Shown piece after piece: positions 33,528 through 41,919 of a stretch of DNA of 64,000 nt. Position numbers and translations under genes: made by a program. The notes under the pieces were generated by a model. That model saw only the letters and a list, made by a program, of their open reading frames with translations. It was not told the DNA's origin and did not search any database. The number at the start of each line of letters is the position of its first letter. Position 1 is the first letter of the stretch. The stretch is from NCBI RefSeq assembly GCF_009793335.1, contig NZ_WING01000001.1, forward strand, positions 1,798,001-1,862,000, given 5' to 3'. The DNA comes from Actinomadura sp. J1-007 (GTDB taxonomy: Bacteria; Actinomycetota; Actinomycetes; Streptosporangiales; Streptosporangiaceae).

Positions 33528-34046
33528 ATGGAGGATGAGGTCGACCGGCTGGTCCAGGCGTGGCTCACCGAACGCCCGGATCTCGACGTTCGGCCCTTGC
33601 AGGTCCTCAGCCGGGTCTCGCGCCTGGCCAGGCATCTCGACCGGGCGCGCCGCGCGGTGTTCGTCGACCACGATCTGGAGCCGTGGGAGTTCGACGTCCT
33701 CACCGCGCTGCGCCGCGCGGGGCGGCCCTACCAGCTCAGTCCAGGGCGGCTCCTGCACGCCACCCTGGTCACCTCGGGCACGATGACCAACCGCATCGAC
33801 CGCCTCGCCGCGGCGGGTCTCGTCGAACGCCATCCCGACCCGCAGGACAAGCGCGGTGTCCTCGTCCGCCTCACCCCCGCGGGCCAGAGGCGGGTGGACG
33901 CCGCGTTCGCCGATCTCCTCGACCGCGAGCACGCCATCCTCGACGGGCTCAGCCCCGCGCAGCGCGACGATCTGGCCGCTCTCCTCCGCACCATCCTCGT
34001 CCCGTTCGACGCGGACGCCGAGTCTCCCCGCCCCACCACCGCCTAG
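33528..34046 (+). CDS. MarR family regulator, PecS/TamR subfamily
   Basis: A 172-residue regulator. It has the extra N-terminal helix typical of the PecS/UrtR/TamR group (WLTERPDLDVRPLQVLSRVS), then RRAVFVDHDLEPWEFDVLTA, and the winged helix (YQLSPGRLLHATLVTSGTMT, NRIDRLAAAGLVERHPDPQD, RRGV-type wing). Streptomyces TamR represses both itself and tam and responds to citrate-type ligands under oxidative stress; this is known of that family. The divergent tam gene and the matching palindromes before both genes make the same circuit very likely here, although a repeat tract now separates the two genes by about 600 bp. Confidence 0.85.
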   Translation: MEDEVDRLVQAWLTERPDLDVRPLQVLSRVSRLARHLDRARRAVFVDHDLEPWEFDVLTALRRAGRPYQLSPGRLLHATLVTSGTMTNRIDRLAAAGLVERHPDPQDKRGVLVRLTPAGQRRVDAAFADLLDREHAILDGLSPAQRDDLAALLRTILVPFDADAESPRPTTA

Positions 34047-34060
34047 CCGCCGCTCCGGTC

Positions 34061-34472
34061 GAGGCGCGGGGGGCGTTCGTTGGGCGGCGTCTACGGATCG
34101 TTGCCGCGGTCCTGGCCGGGATCTTCGGGCAGACCGTGGTGATCCCCACGACGGCGGCCGACGAGGTCGACAGATTCCCGCCTTACTCGCCGTTCGCCGT
34201 GCCGTACGCGACGGTCGCGATCATCGGCGTGGCCTGCGTGCAGGTCGCGCTGGTCGCGACGTGGATGCTGCTGTCCATGGTCCAGCGCGGCGCGATCTTC
34301 AGTCCGCGGGCCTTCCGGTGGGTCGACACCATCATCGCGTCCTCGGTCGTGGCGACGCTGCCGGCGCTCGGGGTCGCGGGGCACCTGGCCGTGGCGAGCA
34401 TCCCCTCCCGACGACGGCATGCAGGTCGACAGCGCCCTGGCCGCCGCGGTCGCGAGCGCCGGGGTGGTCTGA
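34061..34472 (+). pseudogene. DUF2975 membrane protein, start missing and frame broken
   Basis: An open frame without a usable start codon encodes RRLRIVAAVLAGIFGQTVV, PYATVAIIGVACVQVALVAT and FSPRAFRWVDTIIASSVVAT, the first three membrane helices of DUF2975. After VASIP the frame shifts; another frame continues with DDGMQVDSALAAAVASAGVV and a stop at 34470-34472. The shift lies in the TCCCCTCCCG stretch (34401-34410) and needs two added bases or one removed. The final TGA overlaps the ATG of the following HTH gene, the usual partner of DUF2975 proteins. It is either a decayed gene or damaged by base-calling errors. Confidence 0.6.
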
Positions 34473-34696
34473 TGACGATCGTCGTCGACCTCGACGCCCA
34501 GCTCGCGAGGCGCCGCATGTCGGTCGGCGAGTTCGCCGCGGCCGTCGGGATCACCCCCGCCAACGTCGCCGTGCTGAAGAACGGCCGCGCCAAGGCGGTG
34601 CGGTTCACCACGCTCGACGCGTTCTGCCGCACGCTCGACTGCCAGCCCGGCGACGTGCTGCGCTGGGTACCCGACGAGCCCGCGAGCGAGATCTAG
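34472..34696 (+). CDS. small Xre-type helix-turn-helix regulator (YozG-like)
   Basis: A 74-residue one-domain HTH protein: VDLDAQLARRRMSVGEFAAA, then VGITPANVAVLKNGRAKAVR as the recognition part, and TLDAFCRTLDCQPGDVLRW, the hallmark of the small Cro/C1-like regulators paired with DUF2975 proteins. Its ATG overlaps the DUF2975 stop (TGATG), so translation is coupled. Targets are unknown; pairs of this kind usually act on local genes. Confidence 0.85.
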   Translation: MTIVVDLDAQLARRRMSVGEFAAAVGITPANVAVLKNGRAKAVRFTTLDAFCRTLDCQPGDVLRWVPDEPASEI

Positions 34697-34742
34697 GCGT
34701 GTCGGTGGAGAGGGCCGTTGACGGACGGGCGGGACGGGCGGG

Positions 34743-35852
34743 TCAGGGTTGGGCTGACTCCAGGGCGGCGGCTATGCCGCAGAGGCGTTCCTCGGAGCCC
34801 GCGGGGCCGACGAGTTGGACGGCGGCGGGCAGGTGGGAGCCGGGCAGCGGGATGGGGACGGCCAGCGCGGGCAGGCCCGCGACGTTGATCGGGCCGGTGA
34901 GCATGGTGAGCAGCAGGTCGTCGTCGCCGGGCGGAGGTTCGGGCGCGACGCCGGCGAGGACGGGCAGGGCCAGGACGCCGTGGCGGGCGAGCAGGTCGTC
35001 CAGCTCGGCGCGGAGGGTCATGCGGACGTCGTCCGCCCAGTTCCGCCGTCCGGCGGCGGCCTCGTGCAGGACGTGCAGCCGCCGGTGCATCCGTTCGCTG
35101 ATCTTGGACGGGTCGCCGAGCAGGTGGCGGTTCTGGGCGTACGCCTCCTGCCCGACGTAGACGCCGTTCGCCAGCGCGGCGTCCTGGTAGTGCTCGCAGG
35201 TCTCGTCGGTGAACGGGGCGAGGCGGCGCAGCGCGGCGTCCACGGCGGCGTCGACGGACGGGTCCACGTTGGCGACGCGCAGCCGCCCGATCGTCATGCC
35301 CGGGTCGTACGGCTCGGGGGTGAAGCCGGGCTCGATGAGGCCCATGCCGAGCACGACGGCGGCGACGTCGCGTCCCATCGGGCCGACGGTGTCGAGCGTC
35401 GGGGCGAGCGGGTAGACGCCGTCGAGGGGGACGCGGCCGTACGTCGTCTTGAGGGAGGCGATCCCGCAGCACGCCGCCGGGATGCGGACGGACCCGGCGG
35501 TGTCGGTGCCGAACGCGACGTCCGCCTCCCCCGTCGCGACGGCCACGGCGGAGCCCGAGGAGGAGCCGCCGGGCACGCGGGACGGGTCGAGGGGGTTGAC
35601 CGGGGTGCCCGACCAGGGGTTCACGCCGTCGGCTCCGAGGCAGAACTCCGTCAGGTTGGCCTTGCCGACGACGCGTGCGCCCTGCGCGCGGGCGGCGGCG
35701 ACCACGGGCGCGTCCGCCTCGGCGGGCTCCGCCCGTTCGGCCACCGCCCGGCTGCCCGCCGTGGTCGGCAGTCCCGCCACGTCGATCGCGTCCTTCACGG
35801 CCAGGCGCGGCCCGGTACCGGTTCCGTCGTGCTCGATGATCCATGTCGCCAT
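34743..35852 (-). CDS. amidase signature family enzyme
   Basis: A 369-residue hydrolase with the Ser-cisSer-Lys triad: Lys20 in LAVKDAIDV, the cis-Ser within GGSSSGSA (about 95-102), and nucleophile Ser121 in GTDTAGSVRIPAACCG. It is shorter than GatA (about 480 residues) and lies away from gatB/C, so it is a stand-alone amidase rather than the tRNA amidotransferase subunit. Substrate unknown. The ATG at 35852 has no strong ribosome site. A perfect inverted repeat 44-63 bases upstream suggests regulation by a TetR-like factor not in this window. Confidence 0.88.
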   Translation of the reverse strand: MATWIIEHDGTGTGPRLAVKDAIDVAGLPTTAGSRAVAERAEPAEADAPVVAAARAQGARVVGKANLTEFCLGADGVNPWSGTPVNPLDPSRVPGGSSSGSAVAVATGEADVAFGTDTAGSVRIPAACCGIASLKTTYGRVPLDGVYPLAPTLDTVGPMGRDVAAVVLGMGLIEPGFTPEPYDPGMTIGRLRVANVDPSVDAAVDAALRRLAPFTDETCEHYQDAALANGVYVGQEAYAQNRHLLGDPSKISERMHRRLHVLHEAAAGRRNWADDVRMTLRAELDDLLARHGVLALPVLAGVAPEPPPGDDDLLLTMLTGPINVAGLPALAVPIPLPGSHLPAAVQLVGPAGSEERLCGIAAALESAQP

Positions 35853-35895
35853 TGACGGATCATGGCGATATCGAGGGATGAATACCAGACTTCCG

Positions 35896-35915
35896 AACGG
35901 ACCGATTGGTCCGTT
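35896..35915 (-). promoter_or_regulatory. TetR-like palindrome upstream of the amidase
   Basis: AACGGACC-GATT-GGTCCGTT: 8-bp perfect arms around 4 bases, resembling many TetR operators. It also lies just past the ABC-F stop codon (35933), so a terminator role is possible, although there is no U-tract. Confidence 0.5.
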
Positions 35916-35932
35916 ATCGGCTTCTCAGCGGG

Positions 35933-37747
35933 TCAGCCGACGTCCTCGGCGAGCATGAGCCACTCCTCCTCGACGCGGGCGGCCTCCGCCTGGACCTCCT
36001 TGAGCCGGGCGTCCAGCTCCTGGAGGCGCGCGTAGTCGGTCGCCGCCGCCGCGAGGTCCTCGTGGAGCTGCGACTCCTGCTTGGCGAGCTTGTCGAGGCG
36101 GCGTTCGAGCTTGTCGAGCTCCTTGCGGGCCTTCCAGTCCTGGCCGCTGCCCTTCGGCTTGCCCCCGTCGGACGGCGCGCCGCCCGTGGAGCCCGGACCG
36201 GCCGGCGCGGTCGCCGCCGCCACGGTGCCGCCCCGCGCGGGCGCGCCGCTGCCGGACGCCCTCGCGTCGGCCCGCCGCGCGAGGTACTCGTCGACGCCGC
36301 CGGGCAGCATCGCGACGCGGCCGTCGCCGAGCAGCGCGGCGACGCGGTCGGTGATCCGCTCCAGGAAGTACCGGTCGTGGCTGACGACGACGAGGGTGCC
36401 CGGCCAGCCGTCGAGGATGTCCTCGACCTCGGTGAGCGTCTCGATGTCGAGGTCGTTGGTCGGCTCGTCCATGAGCAGCACGTTGGGCTCGCCCATGAGC
36501 AGCCGCAGCACCTGGAGGCGCCGCCGCTCCCCGCCGGACAGGTCGCCGACGGGCGTCCACTGCCGGTCGCCCTGGAAGCCGAGGCGTTCCAGGAGCTGGC
36601 TCGCGGTCCACTCGCGCTTGCCGACGGTGATCCGGCGCTTGACCTCCTCGACCGACTCCAGCACGCGGCGCGCCGGGTCGAGCTCTTCGAGGTTCTGCGA
36701 CAGGTGCGCGAGCTGGACGGTCTTGCCGCGCACGACCCTGCCGGCGGACGGCGCGACCGCGCCGTCGAGCAGCCGGAGCAGCGTGCTCTTGCCGCTGCCG
36801 TTCACGCCGACGAGGCCGATCCGGTCGCCCGGCCCGAGCCGCCACGTGAGGTCGTCGAAGATCGTGCGGTCGCCGAGGCGGACCGTGACGTCCTCAAGGT
36901 CGAAGACCGTCTTGCCGAGCCGCGCCGTCGCGAACCGCGTCAGCTCGACCGAGTCGCGCGCGGGCGGCTCGTCGGCGATCAGCGCCTGCGCGGCGTCCAC
37001 CCGGAACTTGGGCTTGGACGTGCGGGCCTGCGGGCCGCGCCGCAGCCACGCGAGCTCCTTGCGCAGCAGGTTCTGCCGCTTGGTCTCGGTGGCGGCGGCG
37101 ATGCGGGACCGTTCGGCCTTGGCCAGGACGTACGCCGAGTAGCCGCCCTCGTAGCGCTCGACCCGGCCGTCCACGACCTCCCAGGTGCGCAGCGTCACCT
37201 CGTCGAGGAACCAGCGGTCGTGCGTGACCAGCAGCAGCGCCGTCTTCCGGCGCTTGAGGTGCCGGGCCAGCCAGTCGATCGCCTCGATGTCGAGGTGGTT
37301 GGTCGGCTCGTCCAGGATCAGCAGGTCGGTCTCGGGCACCAGCAGCCGGGCGAGCGCGATCCGCCGACGCTCGCCGCCGGACATCCCGGCGAGCGGCGCG
37401 TCGAGGTCGAGGTCGCCCAGCAGCCCGCCGAGAACGTCGCGGGCGCGGGTGTCGCCCGCCCACTCGTGCTCGGCGCGGTCGCCGAGCACGACGCTCCGCA
37501 CGGTGTCGCCCTCGGCGAACTCGTCCCGCTGCGTCAGGTAGCCCAGGCGCACCCCGCGCGCGTGCGTGACGCGCCCGGAGTCGGGCTCGGTCTCCCTGGC
37601 CAGGATCGACACCAGCGTGCTCTTGCCGCCGCCGTTGCGGCCGACGACGCCGACGCGGTCGTCGTCGTCGAGGCCCAGCGACACCGCGTCGAGGAGCGGC
37701 TTCGGCCCGTACGCCTTGCCGACGTTCTCAAGATTGATCAGATTCAC
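35933..37747 (-). CDS. ABC-F family ATPase (ribosome-associated, EttA/Uup-like)
   Basis: A 604-residue protein with two ABC domains and no membrane segment. First domain: Walker A GRNGGGKST, signature MSGGERRRIALARLL, Walker B LLILDEPTNHLDI. An inter-domain linker of about 80 residues (KAERSRIAAATETKRQNLLR) follows. Second domain: GVNGSGKST, LSGGERRRLQVLRLL, VLLMDEPTNDLDI. The C-terminal coiled coil (KARKELDKLERRLDKLAKQE) resembles Uup. Such proteins act on the ribosome, in translation control or antibiotic protection. I start it at GTG 37747, where family similarity begins; an upstream in-frame extension to 38017 is described separately. Confidence 0.9.
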   Translation of the reverse strand: MNLINLENVGKAYGPKPLLDAVSLGLDDDDRVGVVGRNGGGKSTLVSILARETEPDSGRVTHARGVRLGYLTQRDEFAEGDTVRSVVLGDRAEHEWAGDTRARDVLGGLLGDLDLDAPLAGMSGGERRRIALARLLVPETDLLILDEPTNHLDIEAIDWLARHLKRRKTALLLVTHDRWFLDEVTLRTWEVVDGRVERYEGGYSAYVLAKAERSRIAAATETKRQNLLRKELAWLRRGPQARTSKPKFRVDAAQALIADEPPARDSVELTRFATARLGKTVFDLEDVTVRLGDRTIFDDLTWRLGPGDRIGLVGVNGSGKSTLLRLLDGAVAPSAGRVVRGKTVQLAHLSQNLEELDPARRVLESVEEVKRRITVGKREWTASQLLERLGFQGDRQWTPVGDLSGGERRRLQVLRLLMGEPNVLLMDEPTNDLDIETLTEVEDILDGWPGTLVVVSHDRYFLERITDRVAALLGDGRVAMLPGGVDEYLARRADARASGSGAPARGGTVAAATAPAGPGSTGGAPSDGGKPKGSGQDWKARKELDKLERRLDKLAKQESQLHEDLAAAATDYARLQELDARLKEVQAEAARVEEEWLMLAEDVG

Positions 37748-37760
37748 GACACCGTCAAGG

Positions 37761-38017
37761 CTAGTCCAGTCCGGAACCCGGCCGGTCTTCCCGCCCGTCC
37801 GCCGGGGCGCCTGCGGCGGGAATGCCTGCGGCGGAAGAGCCTGCGGCGGAAGAGCCTGCGGCGGGAACGGCCCCGGAGCGCCAGACCCCGGCGGGTGCCA
37901 GCCGGGCGGGCCGGGGCGGATGCCGCGCCTGCGGGCGGCGGCGACCACGCCCAGGATGATCACGACCAGGACGGCGATCGGAACGAGGACGATCACTGCC
38001 AGGACGATGATGGCCAT
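37761..38017 (-). CDS. small single-pass membrane protein with Pro/Gln repeats, joined to the ABC-F frame as written
   Basis: ATG 38017 has GAGAGGT 4 bases upstream. The peptide starts with one long hydrophobic helix (MAIIVLAVIVLVPIAVLVVI), then ARRRG and repeats of PPQAL encoded by four 15-bp units. As written, the frame runs without a stop into the ABC-F gene, making a membrane-anchored fusion. In the next frame there is a stop at 37761-37763, reachable by one added base, the same kind of shift seen in other genes here. I think a separate protein of about 85 residues upstream of the ABC-F gene is more likely than a fusion. Confidence 0.5.
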
Positions 38018-38062
38018 CGGTACCTCTCGTCGGGGATCGGCGGGGGGCGTCGGCGGGGGCGG

Positions 38063-39007
38063 TCAGCAGATCGTCGCCCCGGGCACGGGGCCCGTCGCGC
38101 GCACGACCGAACGGGCGACGCCCGCGCCGTCCAGCCCGGCCGCGAGCTCGGCGGCGTGCTCGGCGTCGTCGGCGAGGAACGCGCAGGTCGGCCCGGACCC
38201 CGACACGACGGCGCCGATCGCGCCGTAATCGCGCCCGGCCTCGATCGTCCGGTCCAGCGAGGGGCGCAGGGACAGCGCGGCGGGCTCCAGGTCGTTGGCG
38301 AGCGCCGCGCCGAGCGCCTTGGCGTCGCCGGTGGCGAGCGCGGTCATCAGCTCCTCGGACACCTCCGGCCGGCCCGCCGGTTCGCCGTCCGCCTCGCGGA
38401 TCCGGTCGCACTCGGCGTAGACGGCCGGGGTGGACAGCCCGCCGTCGGCCGTCGCGAACACCCAGTGGAACGTGCCGCGCGTCAGCGCCGGGGTGAGCCG
38501 TTCGCCGCGCCCGACGCCGATGGCCGTACCGCCGAGGACGGCGAACGGCACGTCGCTGCCGAGCAGGGCGCCCATCTCCATCAGGTCGTCGCGGCAGAGC
38601 CTCGGCTCGTCCGGGTCGTCCCACAGCCGCGCGCAGGCGACCAGCGCGGCGGCGGCGTCGGCGCTGCCGCCCGCCATCCCGCCCGCGACCGGGATCGCCT
38701 TGCGGATCCGCAGCGTGACGCGGGGGTCGGCGCCGAGCCGGTCGGCGACGATCAGCGCGGCGCGCACGGCGAGGTTGTCGCCGTCCACCGGCACCCCGCC
38801 GACCGCGACCCGCGCGCCCGGCGCCGCCTCGACGGCCACCTCCGGGCCCGTCCCGCCCGAGGCCGTCCCCACCGCGGCGGTCACCTCGTCGAAGAGGGAC
38901 ACGGCGTGGAAGACGTTGACGAGGTCGTGGTAGCCGTCGTCGCGGATCGGCCCCACGCTGAGCTGAAGGTTCACCTTCGCCGGGACGCGTACGCTCACTG
39001 CGGTCAC
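38063..39007 (-). CDS. ispE: 4-diphosphocytidyl-2-C-methyl-D-erythritol kinase
   Basis: Fourth step of the MEP isoprenoid pathway; a GHMP kinase of 314 residues. Visible are VRVPAKVNLQLSVGPIRDDG with the conserved Lys and Asn, HDLVNVFHAVSLFDEV, the ATP loop KAIPVAGGMAGGSADAAAAL and the C-terminal GAVVSGSGPTCAF. GTG 39007 and GTG 38998 are both possible starts; neither has a strong ribosome site, and TACGCT 8 bases before the first suggests a leaderless message. In most actinobacteria it follows ksgA directly; here the GH26-like gene is inserted between them. Confidence 0.93.
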   Translation of the reverse strand: MTAVSVRVPAKVNLQLSVGPIRDDGYHDLVNVFHAVSLFDEVTAAVGTASGGTGPEVAVEAAPGARVAVGGVPVDGDNLAVRAALIVADRLGADPRVTLRIRKAIPVAGGMAGGSADAAAALVACARLWDDPDEPRLCRDDLMEMGALLGSDVPFAVLGGTAIGVGRGERLTPALTRGTFHWVFATADGGLSTPAVYAECDRIREADGEPAGRPEVSEELMTALATGDAKALGAALANDLEPAALSLRPSLDRTIEAGRDYGAIGAVVSGSGPTCAFLADDAEHAAELAAGLDGAGVARSVVRATGPVPGATIC

Positions 39008-39097
39008 GCCACGAAAGCGTACGGGACGGCGGCCCCACCGGCGCCCCGCGCGCGAACGGGACGCCGCGCCCACCGCCCGCCCGCGGGGCCGCGAGTG

Positions 39098-40199
39098 TCA
39101 GTCTCCGCTGGTGACGGGGAGGTTGCGGGGGTTGAAGTAGGGGGTGGTGGCGAACTCGCGAAGGGCGGAGACGGCGTGCTTGTCGCCGCCGACGGTGAAC
39201 CTGCGGCGCTTGTCGCGGGCGTCCTCCGCCTGCTCGTCGGAGTTGAAGTAGACGACCGCCTTGACCTGCGGGTCCTGGAGGGTCTGGCTGGCCTTGCGGA
39301 GCCACTCGGCCCGGCGTGCGCCGTACGCCTTCGGCACTCCGAACTCGGCGATCATGATCGGCTTCGGCCGGCTCCGGGCCCACTGGAGGAACAGCTTCAC
39401 CGACTCCGACAGGTCCCGGTAGTCGTAGTCGCCGCCCGGCTGCGCGTCCGCGCAGATCCAGTCGACCTGGTCGTCGCCGGGGTAGTACGCGGGGCGTTGC
39501 GCCCGCCGAACCCGCGCGCCGTGGGGCACCAGACCCACGCGACGTTGTCGACCTTCTCGGCCTTGAAGATCCCCCGGATGTGCTTCCAGGCCGTGACGAA
39601 GTCGTCCGGCGAGTGCACCTTCTTCTCCAGGTTGCCCTTGTCCATGTCGCGCTGCCAGCGCAGGAACACCGGCTTGCCGGTGGCCTTGATCGCCCGCGCC
39701 CGCGCCCGGATCAGCCCGTCGTGCCTGCCCTTGGCGATCTCCTTGGTGTCGGCGCCCGTCCAGGTCAGCAGCAGGTACCGGTTGCCGCTCAGCACCGACT
39801 CGTCGTCCTCGGTCGGGAAGTCGGCCTTCCAGCCCCGGTAGCTCTGCACGATGTCGAGCTGCCGTCCGAGGTCGCGCTCGAACCCGACCACCGGCCCCAT
39901 CCCCGGCTTCCCGGCGTCCTTGCCGCCCGTCCCGCCGTTCTCGCCGGACGGCTTGGACGGCGACGTCCCGCCGGACGGGCGGGTGGATGTGGGCGAACTC
40001 ACCGGGCCGTCCGGCGGCACCCACGCGCCGAAGTAGGCGCCCTGCCGGGGCGGGGTCGGGGCCACACCGGCGCGGGCCGTGGTCTTGATCTTCGGGGCGG
40101 CCCCGGCGCCGTCACTGCATCCGGCCGCCCGGCCGCCGCGACCGCCAGCACGGCCAGCGCCGCCGCGGGCACCCCCGTCCGCGAACGCCCCTTCACCAT
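39098..40199 (-). pseudogene. GH26-like glycoside hydrolase lipoprotein, two apparent frameshifts
   Basis: Three frames join into one lipoprotein of about 367 residues. ATG 40199 begins a signal peptide ([11 protein letters not shown]); adding one G near 40138-40140 completes a lipobox (AAGC). The middle frame has GFERDLGRQLDIVQSYRGW and GKPVFLRWQRDMDKGN. Adding one C at plus GGGG 39491-39494 joins VWCPTARGFGGR to AYYPGDDQVDWICADAQPGG, then PKPIMIAEFGV with the candidate nucleophile Glu. This order is GH26-like (beta-mannanase clan). Where GH26 enzymes usually have Glu as acid/base (xxEMN), this one has RDMD, so activity is uncertain. It overlaps the corrected ksgA end. Confidence 0.65.
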
Positions 40200-41084
40200 G
40201 GTCCTCCGCCTCTTTCCCGTCCAGTGCGCCCCCAGGACGATACTGGGCAACCCGGGCGAAGGCGGCCACGTCCAGCGCTTCGCCCCGAGCTTGTGGATCA
40301 ACGTCCGCGGAACGCAGCGCCCGTTCCGCCCCGCGGCCGACCCGGCCCACCCGGCCAGCGCGGCGCGCAGCGTCTTGCGGCGCTGCGCGAACGCCGCGTC
40401 GATCACCGCGAACACCTCCTCGCGCGTCGCGGTGGTCTCCGGCGGCTCGCCCCGGGTGAACGCGACGAGCCCCGAGTCGACGTTCGGGACCGGCCAGAAC
40501 ACGCCCCGCCCGACCGGCCCGGCCCGCCGCGCCGTCCCGTACCAGGCGAGCTTCACCGAAGGCACCCCGTAGATCCTGCCGCCGGGCGAGGCCACCATCC
40601 GGTCGGCGACCTCGGCCTGCACCATGACCAGCGCCCGCCGCAGCGACGGCAGCGTGGCCAGCAGGTGCAGGACGACCGGGACCGCGACGTTGTAGGGCAG
40701 GTTGGCGACCAGCGCCGTCGGCTCGTCCCCGCCCGGCAGGCCGCCGATCCGCAGCGCGTCGTCCCGCACCACGTCCAGCCGCCCGGCCAGCTCCGGCTCG
40801 CGCGCCGCCACCGTCGCCGGGAGCGCCGCCGCCAGCGCCGGATCGATCTCCACCGCCACGACGCGGCGCGCCTCCGGCAGCAGCGCCAGCGTCAGCGAGC
40901 CGAGCCCCGGCCCGACCTCGACGACCACGTCGTCCGGGCTCAGCTCCGCCGTACGGACGATGCGCCGCACCGTGTTGGCGTCGATGACGAAGTTCTGCCC
41001 GAGCGTCTTGGTCGGCCGGATGCCCAGCCGCCCGGCCAGTTCGCGAACGTCGGCCGGGCCGAGCAAACCCTGTCTGTCCCCCAC
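40193..41084 (-). CDS. ksgA: 16S rRNA (adenine1518/1519-N6)-dimethyltransferase, frame broken near the 3' end
   Basis: Dimethylates two adenines in helix 45 of 16S rRNA. From GTG 41084: [20 protein letters not shown], the SAM motif [29 protein letters not shown], the catalytic [14 protein letters not shown] and [13 protein letters not shown]. After [12 protein letters not shown] the written frame leaves the family. One added G at plus CCCC 40329-40332 restores [20 protein letters not shown] and the usual C-terminus. A second addition at CCCCC 40229-40233 would place the stop at 40193, overlapping the next ATG. That gives 297 residues, the normal size. Likely sequencing deletions in an intact gene. 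Confidence 0.85.
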
Positions 41085-41115
41085 CGCCCCAGTCTCTCAG
41101 GTCCGCGAAGCCGTT

Positions 41116-41919
41116 CTAGGAGAACAGGAACCGTCCGCAGTTGGGCCACTGCCCCTGCCAGCGCCCGTTCACCTTGTTGTAGAGAAGCTGGGCCCGGTAG
41201 GTCTGCTCCCCCGGCGAGGCGTCCGACGGCTTGCCCGAGCCCCCGACGGACGCCCACGACTGGAGCGAGAACTGGTAGAGCCCGTAGTAGCCGGCCGGGT
41301 TCACGGCCTTCGGATTGTTGTGCGACTCACACGCGGCGAGCCCCCGCCAGTTGAGCCGGGCCGCCGAACCGCCGCCCCCCGCCTGCGGCCCCACCGCCAG
41401 GATCCGCGCCACCGGCTTGCGCTTGACCTTCTCCGAGATCACGGCCTTGACCTTCTTGCCGCGCCGCTTGACGTACGCCAACTTGACGATCTTGATCCCG
41501 GCCCGCCCCTTGCGCAGCTCCTTCTCGCTCCACGGCGGCACCTTCGAGCTCTTCTTCTTGATCGTCGGCGCCGGCGTCCGCACCACCCTGGTCACCGGCT
41601 TGGACAGCAGCCGCGTCACCTTGATCACCTTGCCGGCCGGCGCCCGCCGCGGCGGCGCGACCAGATCGTGCTTCCCGAGCGCGATCCGCGCCTGCTGCAA
41701 CACCTGCTCGACCGTCGTCCCGGTCGTCATCGTCTCGCTGCGCTTCTTGTCGACCACGATGACCACCTTCCGGGGCGCCGGAGCGCTCACCTTGGGCGCA
41801 TCGGCGACCGGCGCGGTGTTCGCGGCCTTGGCCTTCCCACCGCCCCCTCCTCCGCATCCGGCCGTCAGCACCGCCGTGGCGAGCAGCAGAACACCAGTGG
41901 TCGTGGGGAGTCGGCGCAC
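41116..41919 (-). CDS. resuscitation-promoting factor-like lipoprotein (G5 plus Rpf transglycosylase domain)
   Basis: A 267-residue secreted cell-wall enzyme. GTG 41919 follows GGAGG by 6 bases. The signal peptide ends in lipobox LTAGC. A DUF348-like segment (VVIVVDKKRSETMTTGTTVE) and a G5 domain (about 100-180) follow. The C-terminal Rpf domain (from about 188) has NWRGLAACESHNNPKAVNPA with the catalytic Glu, then YYGLYQFSLQSWASVGGSG. Rpf proteins cleave peptidoglycan and wake dormant cells. It is the RpfB-type member normally found between tatD and ksgA. RpfB usually has three DUF348 copies; this one is shortened. Confidence 0.9.
   Translation of the reverse strand: MRRLPTTTGVLLLATAVLTAGCGGGGGGKAKAANTAPVADAPKVSAPAPRKVVIVVDKKRSETMTTGTTVEQVLQQARIALGKHDLVAPPRRAPAGKVIKVTRLLSKPVTRVVRTPAPTIKKKSSKVPPWSEKELRKGRAGIKIVKLAYVKRRGKKVKAVISEKVKRKPVARILAVGPQAGGGGSAARLNWRGLAACESHNNPKAVNPAGYYGLYQFSLQSWASVGGSGKPSDASPGEQTYRAQLLYNKVNGRWQGQWPNCGRFLFS

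Noticed and set aside
32867..33538. Long Pro/Ser/Ala-rich open frame through the tam-tamR intergenic tract
   Set aside because: It arises from C-rich tandem repeats, has no start context, and covers operators and the tamR promoter.
37761..39383. Long antisense-like frame across ispE and the ABC-F leader
   Set aside because: Only its last codons may matter, as the corrected end of the small membrane protein; the rest is a shadow of ispE.
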